Below, piece after piece: positions 1-9,015 of a stretch of 64,000 nucleotides of DNA. The notes under the pieces were generated by a model. That model did no database searches, was not told the origin of the DNA, and saw nothing but the letters and a program-made list of their open reading frames with translations. Positions within the stretch are counted from its first letter, which is position 1. Each line of letters starts with the position of its first letter. Position numbers and translations under genes: made by a program. Source of the DNA: Gimesia sp. (GTDB taxonomy: Bacteria > Planctomycetota > Planctomycetia > Planctomycetales > Planctomycetaceae); NCBI RefSeq assembly GCF_040219335.1, contig NZ_JAVJSQ010000004.1:558001-622000 (forward strand), read 5' to 3'.

Positions 1-900
1 AAAGTTACCAAACTCATTATCACTCGCAGGTTCAGCCTGCTGAGGCATGGCCTGTGCCGGTTCGCTGGAGGCACCAAAGGGATCTTGTTCCACCTGCACT
101 GCAGCAGCGTTACCCGTCTCAGCCTGTGCAAATTCATTCGCAGCCGGCTGTTCCATCAGACCTGAGCCTGAACCCGCTTCCTGAGCATTAAACCCAGAAC
201 CGGCTCCGGCGTTGAAATCATTCTGCATGGCTGCCTGAGGCTGCTTCTGTTGTTGCGCAAACTGATCGCCGCCGGCAAAAGGATCTGCCTGAGCGTTATC
301 GAATGTCGTTGGTTCCGCCTGATTCTGCATCCCGGCATTAAAATCATTTTGTGCCGGATTACCAAATTCATTGTTTCCTGCAGCAGGCTGGTCAAACGAC
401 TCAAAACCATTGTTTGTCTGGTTGGCAGCCATTTCCGTTGACTGTGCGGGCTCACTCTGATTATCGAATGTTGACTGATTGTCAAAATTATCGAAGTCTT
501 TCTGGGCGAATTGATCACCGGCGGGCTGCTCCTGGGCACCAAAAGCATTGTCCTGGTTCTGATTTTCCTGGGGAGTAGAAAATCCGGAATCCCCCCCCCC
601 CGTATTGAAGTCAGCGGACTGCTCTGTAACCTCTGCAGCACCGTTATTTTCTCCGTTTCCCTCGGCGAAGGGATCCGCTTCACCCGGCGTCTGCTCCCCC
701 GTACCATCTTCGGCAGGGCTGTTGACAGCCAGTGCTTCCTGGGGACGATTGATCTTCTGATAGACAACCAGACCAAAGGCACTCAGCAGAATACAAATCA
801 GGCAAAGCCCTACTTTGGTCTCGATGGCGATTCCGCCCTTAGGCTTCTCGACACCCCAGTCCTCTTCTGCTGTTTCTTCTGTTTTCTTTTCTTCAGTCAT
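1..900 (-). CDS. Q/N-rich membrane-anchored protein, C-terminus outside window
   Basis: I do not recognise the family. The frame starting ATG at 900 is open to the window edge (at least 300 residues). It begins with an acidic cytoplasmic stretch, has one hydrophobic segment at about residues 29-47, and continues as a long low-complexity tail rich in Q, N, A, E, F and G with imperfect repeats such as NEFGN, NDFNAG and DPFA. This topology (short cytoplasmic N-terminus, one membrane pass, long outside tail) and its place directly after rsmH match the slot FtsL occupies in ordinary division clusters, but there is no coiled coil and the protein is far longer, so homology is not claimed. An 11-base G tract (coding strand, 601-591) encodes Gly101-103 and is in frame as read; slippage there would shift the product into another long open frame. 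Confidence 0.8.
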   Translation of the reverse strand, partial: MTEEKKTEETAEEDWGVEKPKGGIAIETKVGLCLICILLSAFGLVVYQKINRPQEALAVNSPAEDGTGEQTPGEADPFAEGNGENNGAAEVTEQSADFNTGGGDSGFSTPQENQNQDNAFGAQEQPAGDQFAQKDFDNFDNQSTFDNQSEPAQSTEMAANQTNNGFESFDQPAAGNNEFGNPAQNDFNAGMQNQAEPTTFDNAQADPFAGGDQFAQQQKQPQAAMQNDFNAGAGSGFNAQEAGSGSGLMEQPAANEFAQAETGNAAAVQVEQDPFGASSEPAQAMPQQAEPASDNEFGNF

Positions 901-988
901 GGCACTGAACCAATTCGAAATAAAAACTGTTCTTATTTTTCAGACAGGCAGTCTCCCGCCCGTCACCCTGTGAAATAACTCACGCAAA

Positions 989-1909
989 TTATGTTTTGAC
1001 CGCCACCCGCAGCTTGGCCGTGCGGCAGCGAGGATTGACCCGCTGCTCGGCCTGCGTCGCTGTGATCGGTTTGGCTGTCAGGTTTTTCCATTGATCCCGG
1101 TCTTTAAACGCCTGCTTGACCATCCGGTCTTCCAATGAATGAAAGCTGATGATGACCGCTCTTCCTCCGGGCTTCAGCGCCTGAGGCAAGACCGCATCCA
1201 GCATGGTTTCCAGTTGCTCCAGTTCCTGATTGGCGGCGATCCGCAGCGCCTGAAAGACGCGTGTTGCCGGATTCTTGCGAGCCGTCGCCAGGGCCTTGGC
1301 AGGCAATGCCGCCTGTACCGCTTCAATCAGGTCCGCAGCTGTCCGGACAGGATTCGTTTTCCGTTGCTGAACCAGCTGGCTGGCAATCCGCTGACTGAAT
1401 CGCTCTTCGCCATAGACTTCCATAATCTGAACCAGTTCCGCTTCAGACAGTGTTTCCAGTAACTGCCAGGCAGGAATGCCCTGTCGTGTATCAAATCGCA
1501 AATCCAGATCGCCCGGTGTTTCAAAACCGAAGCCGCGCGTTTCATCACTCAGTTGATCGGAAGAGAGCCCCAGGTCCAGCAGAACGCGATCGACCGAGGG
1601 AATCTGCAGCTCTTCCAGTACCGCGGGAAGCTCTGCATAGCTGGCCTGCCTGAGAAAACACTGCCCGTCCAGCAATGTTTCCACTCCTAATTTTTCTCTG
1701 GCAAATCCCAGCATCATCTCATCACGATCCAGACCGATTAAAGTTCCAGTTGTTCCAATTTGTTTCAGGATATGTTGACTGTGACCACCTGCGCCAACGG
1801 TGCCATCCACGACGACCAGTCCGGGCGACAAATCCAGTTGCTCCATGACTTCACGGAGCAGGACCGGTATATGTACGGGCCTTTTCTGATCACCGGATTT
1901 CCCTGACAT
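989..1909 (-). CDS. rsmH: 16S rRNA (cytosine(1402)-N(4))-methyltransferase RsmH
   Basis: RsmH (MraW) methylates N4 of C1402 in the P site of 16S rRNA using SAM. The protein begins with RPVHIPVLLREVMEQL, followed by the SAM-binding loop VVDGTVGAGGHS, then LDLGLSSDQL and the late motif VIISFHSLEDRMVKQAF, all typical of the family. I chose ATG 1909 (306 residues, normal length) over an in-frame ATG at 1945, because the extra 12 residues do not belong to the family and no ribosome-binding site favours either. It lies between mraZ upstream and a membrane-anchored protein downstream, the usual dcw order, but 611 bp separate it from mraZ. Confidence 0.95.
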   Translation of the reverse strand: MSGKSGDQKRPVHIPVLLREVMEQLDLSPGLVVVDGTVGAGGHSQHILKQIGTTGTLIGLDRDEMMLGFAREKLGVETLLDGQCFLRQASYAELPAVLEELQIPSVDRVLLDLGLSSDQLSDETRGFGFETPGDLDLRFDTRQGIPAWQLLETLSEAELVQIMEVYGEERFSQRIASQLVQQRKTNPVRTAADLIEAVQAALPAKALATARKNPATRVFQALRIAANQELEQLETMLDAVLPQALKPGGRAVIISFHSLEDRMVKQAFKDRDQWKNLTAKPITATQAEQRVNPRCRTAKLRVAVKT

Positions 1910-1945
1910 GTAATTGGCTACGATTCTAAAAATAAAACAGCTCAA

Positions 1946-2520
1946 TCAGTCGTTGATCATTTTCTCAGACAGAAAATCATCACGATTCTGATCACTGAAT
2001 TCTGATTTGATTTTTTATGGTGGGGGTAGAAACTTGAGAAGTGTCACTCTTAGAGAGATCGATCGCCCGAAAACCAGAGGGAAGAACTCCATCTGACTCT
2101 CAAGCGCGGGAAGTTTAGGAAAATTCTGATTTTCTGACAAGATCAGTTAAAGATTTTTAAACCAGGACCGACGGCACAAACGTAAATCGCCTGCCTGAAA
2201 CAAATTGAGCCTCAGGCAGGCGATTCGGAAACTAACAGGTTTCGTGATAAACTGATCTTGCGGGTCCTGTCCAAGGAGGGAACCCTGAAGCCATCCGCTC
2301 CAGGCAGCATCCATTCTACCTGTATGTGGAGACGAACGACCGGTGGCCCAACCCAATATTCTGAGCACACACAGGTGACATCCATTTCACCTTCAATCCG
2401 CAAAGCCCGGTAGCCAGCGGAAGAGTTCCAGATTGTCCTCCTTGAACAACATGAGATTTAGATTTGTTGATACACTCAGCCAGCAATGATGAACATCAAT
2501 GAATTGTCACGTGAAATGGA
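1946..2520. other. Long gap between mraZ and rsmH
   Basis: No convincing gene: the short open frames here have no family features or start signals. In most bacteria mraZ and rsmH nearly touch. The one clear structure is the perfect inverted repeat at 2185-2225. The stretch may hold an rsmH promoter, but I could not pick one with confidence. Confidence 0.5.
2185..2225. repeat. 14-bp perfect inverted repeat (hairpin)
   Basis: AATCGCCTGCCTGA at 2185-2198 is exactly complementary to 2212-2225 across a 13-nt loop. No T-run follows on either strand, so a simple intrinsic terminator is not supported. It lies about 300 bp past the mraZ stop and 275 bp before rsmH; it could be a processing or partial termination structure, or a protein site. 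Confidence 0.6.
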
Positions 2521-2976
2521 TTACCAGGGCATTTGACCAAATGCTTGCGCAGCCATCTCATCGAAATGAGGACCATGGTCGTTCAGATAGGTGTTCCAAC
2601 GCTCGGTATTCCAGATCTCAGCGTGGTCCTGAACTCCAATCAGAACCACTTCCTGTTTCACTTCCAGGCTGGCCAGTTCAGCGAGTCGTTCGGGGATACA
2701 GATGCGCCCCTGAGAGTCGACTTCCACCTTCTCCGCCCGTGCATAGTACAACCGCAGATACTGGGCTGCCTCCGGGCCATTCCTGGAATATTCTTTCAAT
2801 CGTTGTGCCTGCTGTTCAAATCCTTTCTCTGAGAAAAGCAACAAAGACGATGCAGTACCAGGTGCGATATAAATCTGGGTGAAGTCCTCGGTGATAAGCT
2901 CTTCCTTGAGCCGTTTGGGGATTGCCAGTCGACGCTTTCCATCCAGAATCTTGTTGAAAGTTCCTGTTAACGCCAT
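2521..2976 (-). CDS. mraZ: Division/cell wall cluster transcriptional repressor MraZ
   Basis: MraZ is a DNA-binding protein of the AbrB fold that represses the division and cell-wall cluster it heads. The N-terminal half has the signature GTFNKILDGKRRLAIPKRLKEEL, and the second half repeats the fold (VDSQGRICIPERLAELASL). Length is 151 residues from ATG 2976, close to the family norm. A GTG at 3006 would add ten residues unlike the family, and that GTG belongs to the 10-bp direct repeats described separately, so ATG 2976 is preferred. The gene is followed by rsmH on the same strand. A sigma-70-like promoter and MraZ-box-like repeats immediately upstream suggest autorepression. Confidence 0.93.
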   Translation of the reverse strand: MALTGTFNKILDGKRRLAIPKRLKEELITEDFTQIYIAPGTASSLLLFSEKGFEQQAQRLKEYSRNGPEAAQYLRLYYARAEKVEVDSQGRICIPERLAELASLEVKQEVVLIGVQDHAEIWNTERWNTYLNDHGPHFDEMAAQAFGQMPW

Positions 2977-2980
2977 TGGC

Positions 2981-3043
2981 CCCCACCCGTCACCACTTCT
3001 CACCACAGAGTGCTGAATTTACCACCCAGAAAGAAATCGTCAA
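2981..3043 (-). promoter_or_regulatory. mraZ promoter with three 10-bp-spaced MraZ-box-like repeats
   Basis: On the minus strand TTGACG (3043-3038) is followed after 16 nt by TAAATT (3021-3016), predicting a start near 3009. Directly behind lie GTGGTG (3006-3001), GTGGTG (2996-2991) and GTGGGG (2986-2981), exactly 10 bp apart, ending 5 bp before the ATG. GGTGGT at 3026-3021 touches the -10 element. MraZ of E. coli and mollicutes binds short G-rich direct repeats with 10-bp period near its own promoter. The assignment as MraZ boxes is inference from spacing, motif and position. Confidence 0.7.
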
Positions 3044-3178
3044 GCATGATTAAATGCGTAAATCAGATTCCAGGAACCGGATTCGTCCTAGATACTTATC
3101 TGGATTGGAATTGCGACTTTGATGATTTTTAAATTTTGTTGAGAGGGGGTGGTTCTGGTGTGAATCACGGGTGGAAAA

Positions 3179-4300
3179 TCAGTCAGTCAGCGACAGGATC
3201 TGGGAATAAATCTGGTCATATTTCCGGGCGATCGACTCCCAGGTAAACTCCTGTTCTACAAGAGTTTGCGCATTATCAGCCATCTTGATAAACTGGGCAG
3301 GAGAGGTCCTGAAACCAACCAGTGCCTGATGAAGTTGATCAATGGATCCAATTTCCACCAGCGTTCCCTGCTCTCCCGGTTGAATCAGCTCAAAAATCCC
3401 ATCAACTTTTGTCGATATCACGGGCAATCCCGCTGCCATCGACTCCAGCACCACATTGGGCATTCCTTCCCAGAGCGAAGAGAGCACCAGGCAATCTGCC
3501 GCTTGCATCAGTTCCGGAATCTGGGGCTGCCATCCAGCGAAATGAACCTGACTGGAATATCCAGATTCGGAGACTCTCTGCTCCAGTTCAGACCTCAGGG
3601 GACCATCTCCGACAAACAGCAGATGAAACTCAGGTGCCTGGCTGGCAAATTTCAGAAATGCCGAAAGCAGATCATGGGGTGCTTTCTGAGGATCGAGTCG
3701 ACCAACCGAGAGAATCACCTTGGCATCTGTCGGTATATTCCAGCATGTGAGATCTGCAGGCGCAGCCTCCGCAAACCGCTGATATTCCACTCCGTTGGGA
3801 ACGACGGTGATTTTCGCAGGCGCTAAATGACCGGTTTGAATCGAAAAGTCAGCCACAGACTGACTGACACAGATATTCAGCTCCACCAGGCGATTTGTGA
3901 GCCGATCCAGCAACAGGTGCCCGTTCCGCCGCTTTTCAGAGACGCGAATTCCGGAAACCACATGTGGTACATGTGCCAGGCGGGCAGCCAGCCGCCCCGC
4001 GAGATTGGCGTGAAATAGAAATGTTTGCAACAAAACCGGTTTTTGTGCTTTGAACTTTTGCGCCAGGTGCCAGATAATGCGGACGTCTCGTGCTGAACGC
4101 ACCTGTAAGATTTCTGTTGGGATCCCCGCCTGCTGCAGTGGCTCTACCAGTGGACCAGAACCGGTTAGCGAGTAAACAACAGGATCCCAGCGTTCTCGAT
4201 TGAGCCGCGTGACGATCTGGACCAGCGCACGTTCCGCCCCTCCGGGCTGCAGACCGGTAATGCAAAATGCAATCGGATAAGGTGCGTGGCTGTCAGACAA
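3179..4300 (-). CDS. Family 4 glycosyltransferase
   Basis: A 373-residue GT-B fold retaining glycosyltransferase (GT4). It opens with IAFCITGLQPGGAERALVQI, the usual N-terminal glycine-rich loop, and has the C-terminal donor site EGMPNVVLESMAAGLPVIST with the E-x7-E pattern, after VGRLDPQKAPHDLL and LLFVGDGPLR. It probably transfers a nucleotide-activated sugar to a lipid or polysaccharide at the inner face of the membrane; the substrate cannot be read from sequence. The start is TTG 4300: the minus strand reads AGGAGA 8 nt before it, whereas the nearby ATG at 4307 is in another frame and stops at once. mraZ follows 202 bp downstream on the same strand, with its own promoter. Confidence 0.88.
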   Translation of the reverse strand: MSDSHAPYPIAFCITGLQPGGAERALVQIVTRLNRERWDPVVYSLTGSGPLVEPLQQAGIPTEILQVRSARDVRIIWHLAQKFKAQKPVLLQTFLFHANLAGRLAARLAHVPHVVSGIRVSEKRRNGHLLLDRLTNRLVELNICVSQSVADFSIQTGHLAPAKITVVPNGVEYQRFAEAAPADLTCWNIPTDAKVILSVGRLDPQKAPHDLLSAFLKFASQAPEFHLLFVGDGPLRSELEQRVSESGYSSQVHFAGWQPQIPELMQAADCLVLSSLWEGMPNVVLESMAAGLPVISTKVDGIFELIQPGEQGTLVEIGSIDQLHQALVGFRTSPAQFIKMADNAQTLVEQEFTWESIARKYDQIYSQILSLTD

Positions 4301-4530
4301 CTGTCATCTCCTGGCAGAATACCGACTTCGCCTGAGGACAGGCGGGCAGGCTCTGTTTCTATTGTTCCCTCAGGGTCAGTCGCAGCAAGCTCAGATTGAA
4401 AAATTGTGTTTGTTCTGACCAGACTAATATCAAACGTTCGTTAAAATCCGCCATTTTCAGTCGTTTTCCTGGTCATACTGCGTCTGCCGAACCTGAATTC
4501 CCTCGATCACAATACAACGAAACGATACCG

Positions 4531-5586
4531 ATGCCCCGTTTAGATGCCTTCGATTATCACCTGCCCCCGGAACTGATTGCCACTGAGCCCACCCGCCAGC
4601 GGGACCAATCCCGTCTCCTGGTCGTCAACCGCCAGGATCGTTCCATACAGCACAGCATGATTTCCGAGCTGCCTCAGTTTCTGAATCCCCAGGACTGCCT
4701 GGTTCTGAACGACACCCGCGTGCTCTCAGCCCGGTTGTTTGGAGTTCGCCAGGCCACGGGAGGAAAGTGGGAAGGCCTCTACCTCGGCTCCAATGCCGAG
4801 GGGGAGTGGAAACTGATGAGCAAAACCCGCGGCAAACTGGTTCCCGGCGAGACAATTGAACTGACTCCCGCACATTCCCGAAACGAAGAGAAACAGCTCT
4901 CGCTGATCATGCAGTCCAAAGATGACGAGGGGTACTGGACGGCCCTGGTAAATTCTGATGAAGATCATCACGCCCTGCTCTCGCATTTCGGTACCATGCC
5001 CCTGCCCCCTTACATGAAACGGGATCTGGCGACCGAAGAAGACTGGGAACGCTACCAGACTGTATACGCCAACCAGCCTGGTGCCGTCGCTGCCCCCACC
5101 GCGGGACTGCATTTCACTCCCGATCTGCTGGCTAACTGCACAGGGAAAGGAGTCGGGGTTGCCAAAGTCACGCTGCACGTGGGTATCGGCACTTTCAAAC
5201 CCATAGCCTGTGAAACTCTCGAAGAACACAAAATGCACTCCGAGTGGTGTGAACTTCCGGGTGAGTCAGCTGCGTTACTGAATCGGACGCGAGACCATGG
5301 AGGCCGCATCTTTGCTGTGGGAACGACCAGCGTCCGCACACTGGAATCGGTGGCTCAGCAGGGGCCACTCCAGGCCTGGCAGGGTGAGACCGATATTTTC
5401 ATCTATCCCCCCTATCAGTTTCAGGCGGTCGACTGCCTGCTGACCAACTTCCATCTGCCGAAATCAACACTGCTCGTACTGGTCAGTGCATTTGCCGATA
5501 CCGAGTTGATCCGGGAAGCCTACGAAAAAGCTGTAGAAGCGAAATACCGCTTCTACAGCTATGGTGATGCCATGTTGATTATTTAG
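4531..5586 (+). CDS. queA: tRNA preQ1(34) S-adenosylmethionine ribosyltransferase-isomerase QueA
   Basis: QueA moves the ribosyl part of SAM onto preQ1 at the wobble base of tRNA to make epoxyqueuosine. The protein has DAFDYHLPPELIATEPTRQRDQSRLLVV at the N-terminus, DCLVLNDTRVLSARLFG, then AAPTAGLHFTPDLL, HVGIGTFKP and DCLLTNFHLPKSTLLVLVSAF, all hallmarks of the family. ATG 4531 gives 351 residues, the normal size; an open frame upstream to 4396 would add 45 unrelated residues. It ends 11 bp before the convergent cytochrome gene, with no obvious terminator between them. Confidence 0.96.
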   Translation: MPRLDAFDYHLPPELIATEPTRQRDQSRLLVVNRQDRSIQHSMISELPQFLNPQDCLVLNDTRVLSARLFGVRQATGGKWEGLYLGSNAEGEWKLMSKTRGKLVPGETIELTPAHSRNEEKQLSLIMQSKDDEGYWTALVNSDEDHHALLSHFGTMPLPPYMKRDLATEEDWERYQTVYANQPGAVAAPTAGLHFTPDLLANCTGKGVGVAKVTLHVGIGTFKPIACETLEEHKMHSEWCELPGESAALLNRTRDHGGRIFAVGTTSVRTLESVAQQGPLQAWQGETDIFIYPPYQFQAVDCLLTNFHLPKSTLLVLVSAFADTELIREAYEKAVEAKYRFYSYGDAMLII

Positions 5587-5597
5587 CAGCCGGCAGC

Positions 5598-8500
5598 TTA
5601 CTGCGGCTTGGCAATGTCTTTCGGTACCTGACCATCCAGGTAACGCCAGTTTTTGATGAACGAAATCAGATCCGCCATCTGCTGCGGGTTGATGGTTTTC
5701 TCCAACCCGACCGGCATCAGCGAAACACCGTTGGACTTCATTTCATCGATTTCATCCTTCAGCACCGTTATGGTTTTTCCTTCCGGCTGCGTCAGCGTGA
5801 TCGATCCGCCGCTGTCGGAAGAGATGATACCGGTATGAACCACACCATCGATGGTAATAATCGTGTAACTGAAGAAGTTCGCATCGATGGCCCGGTTTGG
5901 ATCCAGGATGTTGGTCAGCAGATACTCTGGTGTCTTGGTACGGGAGTCACCGATATCAGGAGCAACATTCACGCCCAGTTCACCAATCCGGTGACAGGTC
6001 ACGCAGTTCTTCACAAAGATCTGCTTTCCGGCCAACGGATCCGCTTTCAGCTTGAGCGACTTCTGGTAGTCAGCCAGAACCTGCTTCCGGTCGGCAGGAA
6101 TCGCTGCGGCAAACAAGGCGGCTGCCCGCTTCTTGATTCCAGCATCACGATTCCGTTGCAATCGAGTAGAACGTGCGGGCCCCAGTTCAGAAATCTTGAT
6201 CTCACCCTTTTCGATTTCATCCAGCAGAACATTCGTGCGATCCTGGCTGGCCAGCATCGCATCTAGAATCGCCCGACGCATGCCGGGAGTCTGCTGGGCA
6301 AAACCATCCATCAAAACCGGTCCGATCTGTGCATCCCCGTAAGGGCTGATCGCTTCGATGGCGGCAATCTTCACTGCCTGTGAATTCTTGCCCTGAATCA
6401 GATCCAGCAGCGTTTTCCCAGCTGTATCGAAGCCAACAAACTGCAACACACCAATCGCTTCCAGCTTCTGGGCCAGCGGACTCTTCGGATTCGCTGCCGT
6501 TTCGACGATCTTCTGGTAGAACTGATTCAGTTTGTTCTGATCCGCTTCTGAAAGCTTCGCCTGATAGGCGGCGATCGATTTCCCTCGGCGACGAAGGCTG
6601 TTACCAAGTCCTTCGAAACCGGCAATCTGCAGGGGCAGATATGAATCCGCATCCAGGCCGGCAATCAGGGACAGAGTCTCCTGAATATCGTCTGCCTTGA
6701 GCTGCGGACCAATTACAGCCGCCATTTCTCCTACAGCTTCGGTCACACTGGACTTGGCGGTTACTTTCTGGCCAGACTGTTTTAACTGTTTCAGGAACGA
6801 TTTGAAAATCGGCACACTTTGATTGGCTGCAGAAGAGAGCACTGCGGCACGGGTCCAGCTGTCATCGGCCCCCTGCAACATCAGCTGGGCCAGTTCCTCA
6901 ACCATCGAACCACTGTCACCCGCTTCTCCCAGGCTGATTGCCAGCTGGAATCGCAGCGCGGGATCTGCCGTGTCGACCAGAGCCAGCACCTGTTTTTTCA
7001 AGTCCTGATTTTCAGCCAGACGCGGTTCGCTCAGACGAACGGCCTGTCCCTGCACGCGCGATGATTGATCTTTCAACGCCTGCATCAAAACAGCGTCACT
7101 CAATTTCCCCAGTCCTTCCAGGGACCAGAGTGCCTGAATGCGGGCCTGTTCGTTTTTGCCTGCCGTCACCAGTTTTTCAAGAGCAGGCTGCAGAGAGGCA
7201 TCCTGACCTTCAAAAATCAGTCGCGCTGCGGTCTCCCGCTGCCAGGAATCTTTCGAAGACAGAGCAGCGATGAGGTCTGCCGGAGTGGCATCTTTCAACG
7301 CAGTGTAAACATTTTTATTGATTTTGGATTTCTTAGGTACGATGCGATAAATTCGACCGCGATCAATTCCGTCATTCAGGTCGGAACGCTCTTTCAGTTC
7401 GACCGGCATGAACTGCGGGTGTTCAATGACCGCACGATACATATCACACAGATACAGTGCACCATCTGGACCGTTATACATATTGACGGGCCGGAACCAC
7501 TCATCGCGGCTGGCGATGAATTCCACTTTATCGCGTCCGTATTTGGAATCGTAGGTCGCCCCCATCGGCGTCATAACATCACGGTGCACCAGATTGGCAG
7601 TCGGCTCACAGGTGAAACTGTTACCGTAATATGCTTTGGGGAACAAGTCTCCCCGGTAAATGGTCACACCACAGGCAGCAGTAAACTGTCCGGCGTGCAA
7701 CGTCGAGGTTGTCCAGGTACGGCTGATCGCATACACGCGGGAGTCTTCTCCATCGGGAGAGACATCGTGGTAAACCGACTTAACAGCCAGGTAAGGATTC
7801 CGTTTCAGATACCGGCTCTCCAGCACGATGTGTTTGTTCGGATTGCGATTGGAACAGACAAACCGATTACAGTAATCGTCGAAGGTCAGTCCGAACTGCC
7901 CGATCCCGGAGATCGATTCGTATTTCCCGGTCAAGGGATGAAAACGGAAATCGAGACCGTTAATCGGAACCTGCTTCGCATTTTTCGTCCACTCGGGATG
8001 GGTCGCGATCACGGATCCGCCACGCAGACCATTGGAAATATAAATGTGATTATCCAGACCCAGTGTCGGATGGTTGGCACGCAGCTGCGAGTTTTCTTCT
8101 TTGAAACCGGTGAACCAGGTTTCGACCAGGTCGGCTTTGTCATCACCGTCCGTGTCCTTCATGTACTGCACCTTGCCGGCCAGGGTGACGATCAGCCCCC
8201 CTTTCCAGGGTTGCACCCCGGTCGCAAATAACAGCTTGTCTGCAAAAACAGTCGCCGTTTCGTAAAAGCCGTCCTGATCCTTGTCCCGCAGCAGCTTGAT
8301 CCGGCTCTTGGGATCTTCACCCTCTTTGGGTCCATGAGGATAGTCCGTCATCTCGACCACCCACAGAATTCCCGATTCATCAAAGGCAACAGCGACCGGG
8401 TTGACCACGTTCGGCTCGGACGCCACCACCTGCATTTCAAAATCAGGATGCACGACCGTCTGTTTTAAAGACTCCTCCGGTGAGAGAGGCGACTTGGGTA

Positions 8501-8657
8501 CTGCCGATTCCTTCTCAGCAGCCACCGCGAATTTCAGACAGACACCGGCCAACAGAGCCAGGCATCCCCAGCATCCCCATTTCAGGAACCTCTTGCCTGT
8601 GCTCAAAGCACGTCTGTGAGAACCGGGGAAAACCGTGAGATGTTTTGCTTGTTTCAT
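5598..8657 (-). CDS. PVC-type cytochrome: membrane-bound dehydrogenase-like propeller, HEAT repeats and haem c domain
   Basis: A 1019-residue exported protein of a type expanded in Planctomycetes and Verrucomicrobia. A signal sequence occupies about residues 25-47 (LLAGVCLKFAVAA). Residues 60-440 look like a beta-propeller dehydrogenase domain (PVAVAFDESGILWVVEMTDYPHGP, YNGPDGALYLCDMYRAVIEHPQ). Residues about 450-860 are helical HEAT-like repeats. The C-terminal part is a cytochrome c domain with one haem site CVTCH at 885-889 and GVNVAPDIGDSR, DPNRAIDANFFSYTI after it. The paralogues are thought to oxidise sugars or similar compounds in the periplasm; the substrate here is unknown. It stands alone in its strand block, convergent with queA and divergent from a membrane protein gene. 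Confidence 0.9.
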   Translation of the reverse strand: MKQAKHLTVFPGSHRRALSTGKRFLKWGCWGCLALLAGVCLKFAVAAEKESAVPKSPLSPEESLKQTVVHPDFEMQVVASEPNVVNPVAVAFDESGILWVVEMTDYPHGPKEGEDPKSRIKLLRDKDQDGFYETATVFADKLLFATGVQPWKGGLIVTLAGKVQYMKDTDGDDKADLVETWFTGFKEENSQLRANHPTLGLDNHIYISNGLRGGSVIATHPEWTKNAKQVPINGLDFRFHPLTGKYESISGIGQFGLTFDDYCNRFVCSNRNPNKHIVLESRYLKRNPYLAVKSVYHDVSPDGEDSRVYAISRTWTTSTLHAGQFTAACGVTIYRGDLFPKAYYGNSFTCEPTANLVHRDVMTPMGATYDSKYGRDKVEFIASRDEWFRPVNMYNGPDGALYLCDMYRAVIEHPQFMPVELKERSDLNDGIDRGRIYRIVPKKSKINKNVYTALKDATPADLIAALSSKDSWQRETAARLIFEGQDASLQPALEKLVTAGKNEQARIQALWSLEGLGKLSDAVLMQALKDQSSRVQGQAVRLSEPRLAENQDLKKQVLALVDTADPALRFQLAISLGEAGDSGSMVEELAQLMLQGADDSWTRAAVLSSAANQSVPIFKSFLKQLKQSGQKVTAKSSVTEAVGEMAAVIGPQLKADDIQETLSLIAGLDADSYLPLQIAGFEGLGNSLRRRGKSIAAYQAKLSEADQNKLNQFYQKIVETAANPKSPLAQKLEAIGVLQFVGFDTAGKTLLDLIQGKNSQAVKIAAIEAISPYGDAQIGPVLMDGFAQQTPGMRRAILDAMLASQDRTNVLLDEIEKGEIKISELGPARSTRLQRNRDAGIKKRAAALFAAAIPADRKQVLADYQKSLKLKADPLAGKQIFVKNCVTCHRIGELGVNVAPDIGDSRTKTPEYLLTNILDPNRAIDANFFSYTIITIDGVVHTGIISSDSGGSITLTQPEGKTITVLKDEIDEMKSNGVSLMPVGLEKTINPQQMADLISFIKNWRYLDGQVPKDIAKPQ

Positions 8658-9015
8658 GTTTGATCACCGTAGTATTTCAGACAGAAATCTGGATGGAATG
8701 ATAACGAGGAATTCAGGTTGGATAAAATCTATCCTAACTTACCGACTGACGATTCTCTATCTCGCTTCCGACACGATTTCGAGATTCTGCGGAATTTATA
8801 AACAATATTAACGTTCGGCGGCACCAAAGGCTATCATCAAAGGAAGCGATACCGAATTTTCTGTTTCCAGCTATGTATTTCGGGAAATCTCCTGCTTCCA
8901 CCAGGAATCTGCTTTCCTGCCTGCGACTCGATTGATTACCCTGAAAAGGAATCCCGCACAAGACTACACGCCCCTGACACACTTCCCTGACTCCTGATTG
9001 AACGTGAACTGAACC
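8658..9015. other. Divergent intergenic region, no gene seen
   Basis: This stretch separates the divergent cytochrome gene (minus) and the small membrane protein gene (plus), so it should hold both promoters. An 82-codon frame on the minus strand has no recognisable features. I found no clear promoter pair, terminator or operator. Confidence 0.4.

Noticed and set aside
156-782. 208-codon minus-strand frame suggesting a frameshifted gene at the C tract
   Set aside because: The frame that starts at ATG 900 stays open through the tract with 11 bases and continues in a consistent Q/N-rich composition to the window edge. No frameshift is needed; the other frame is a shadow.
7065-8231. 388-codon plus-strand frame
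   Set aside because: It is antisense to the PVC-type cytochrome gene, whose motifs and signal peptide are clear. The reverse frame has no family features.
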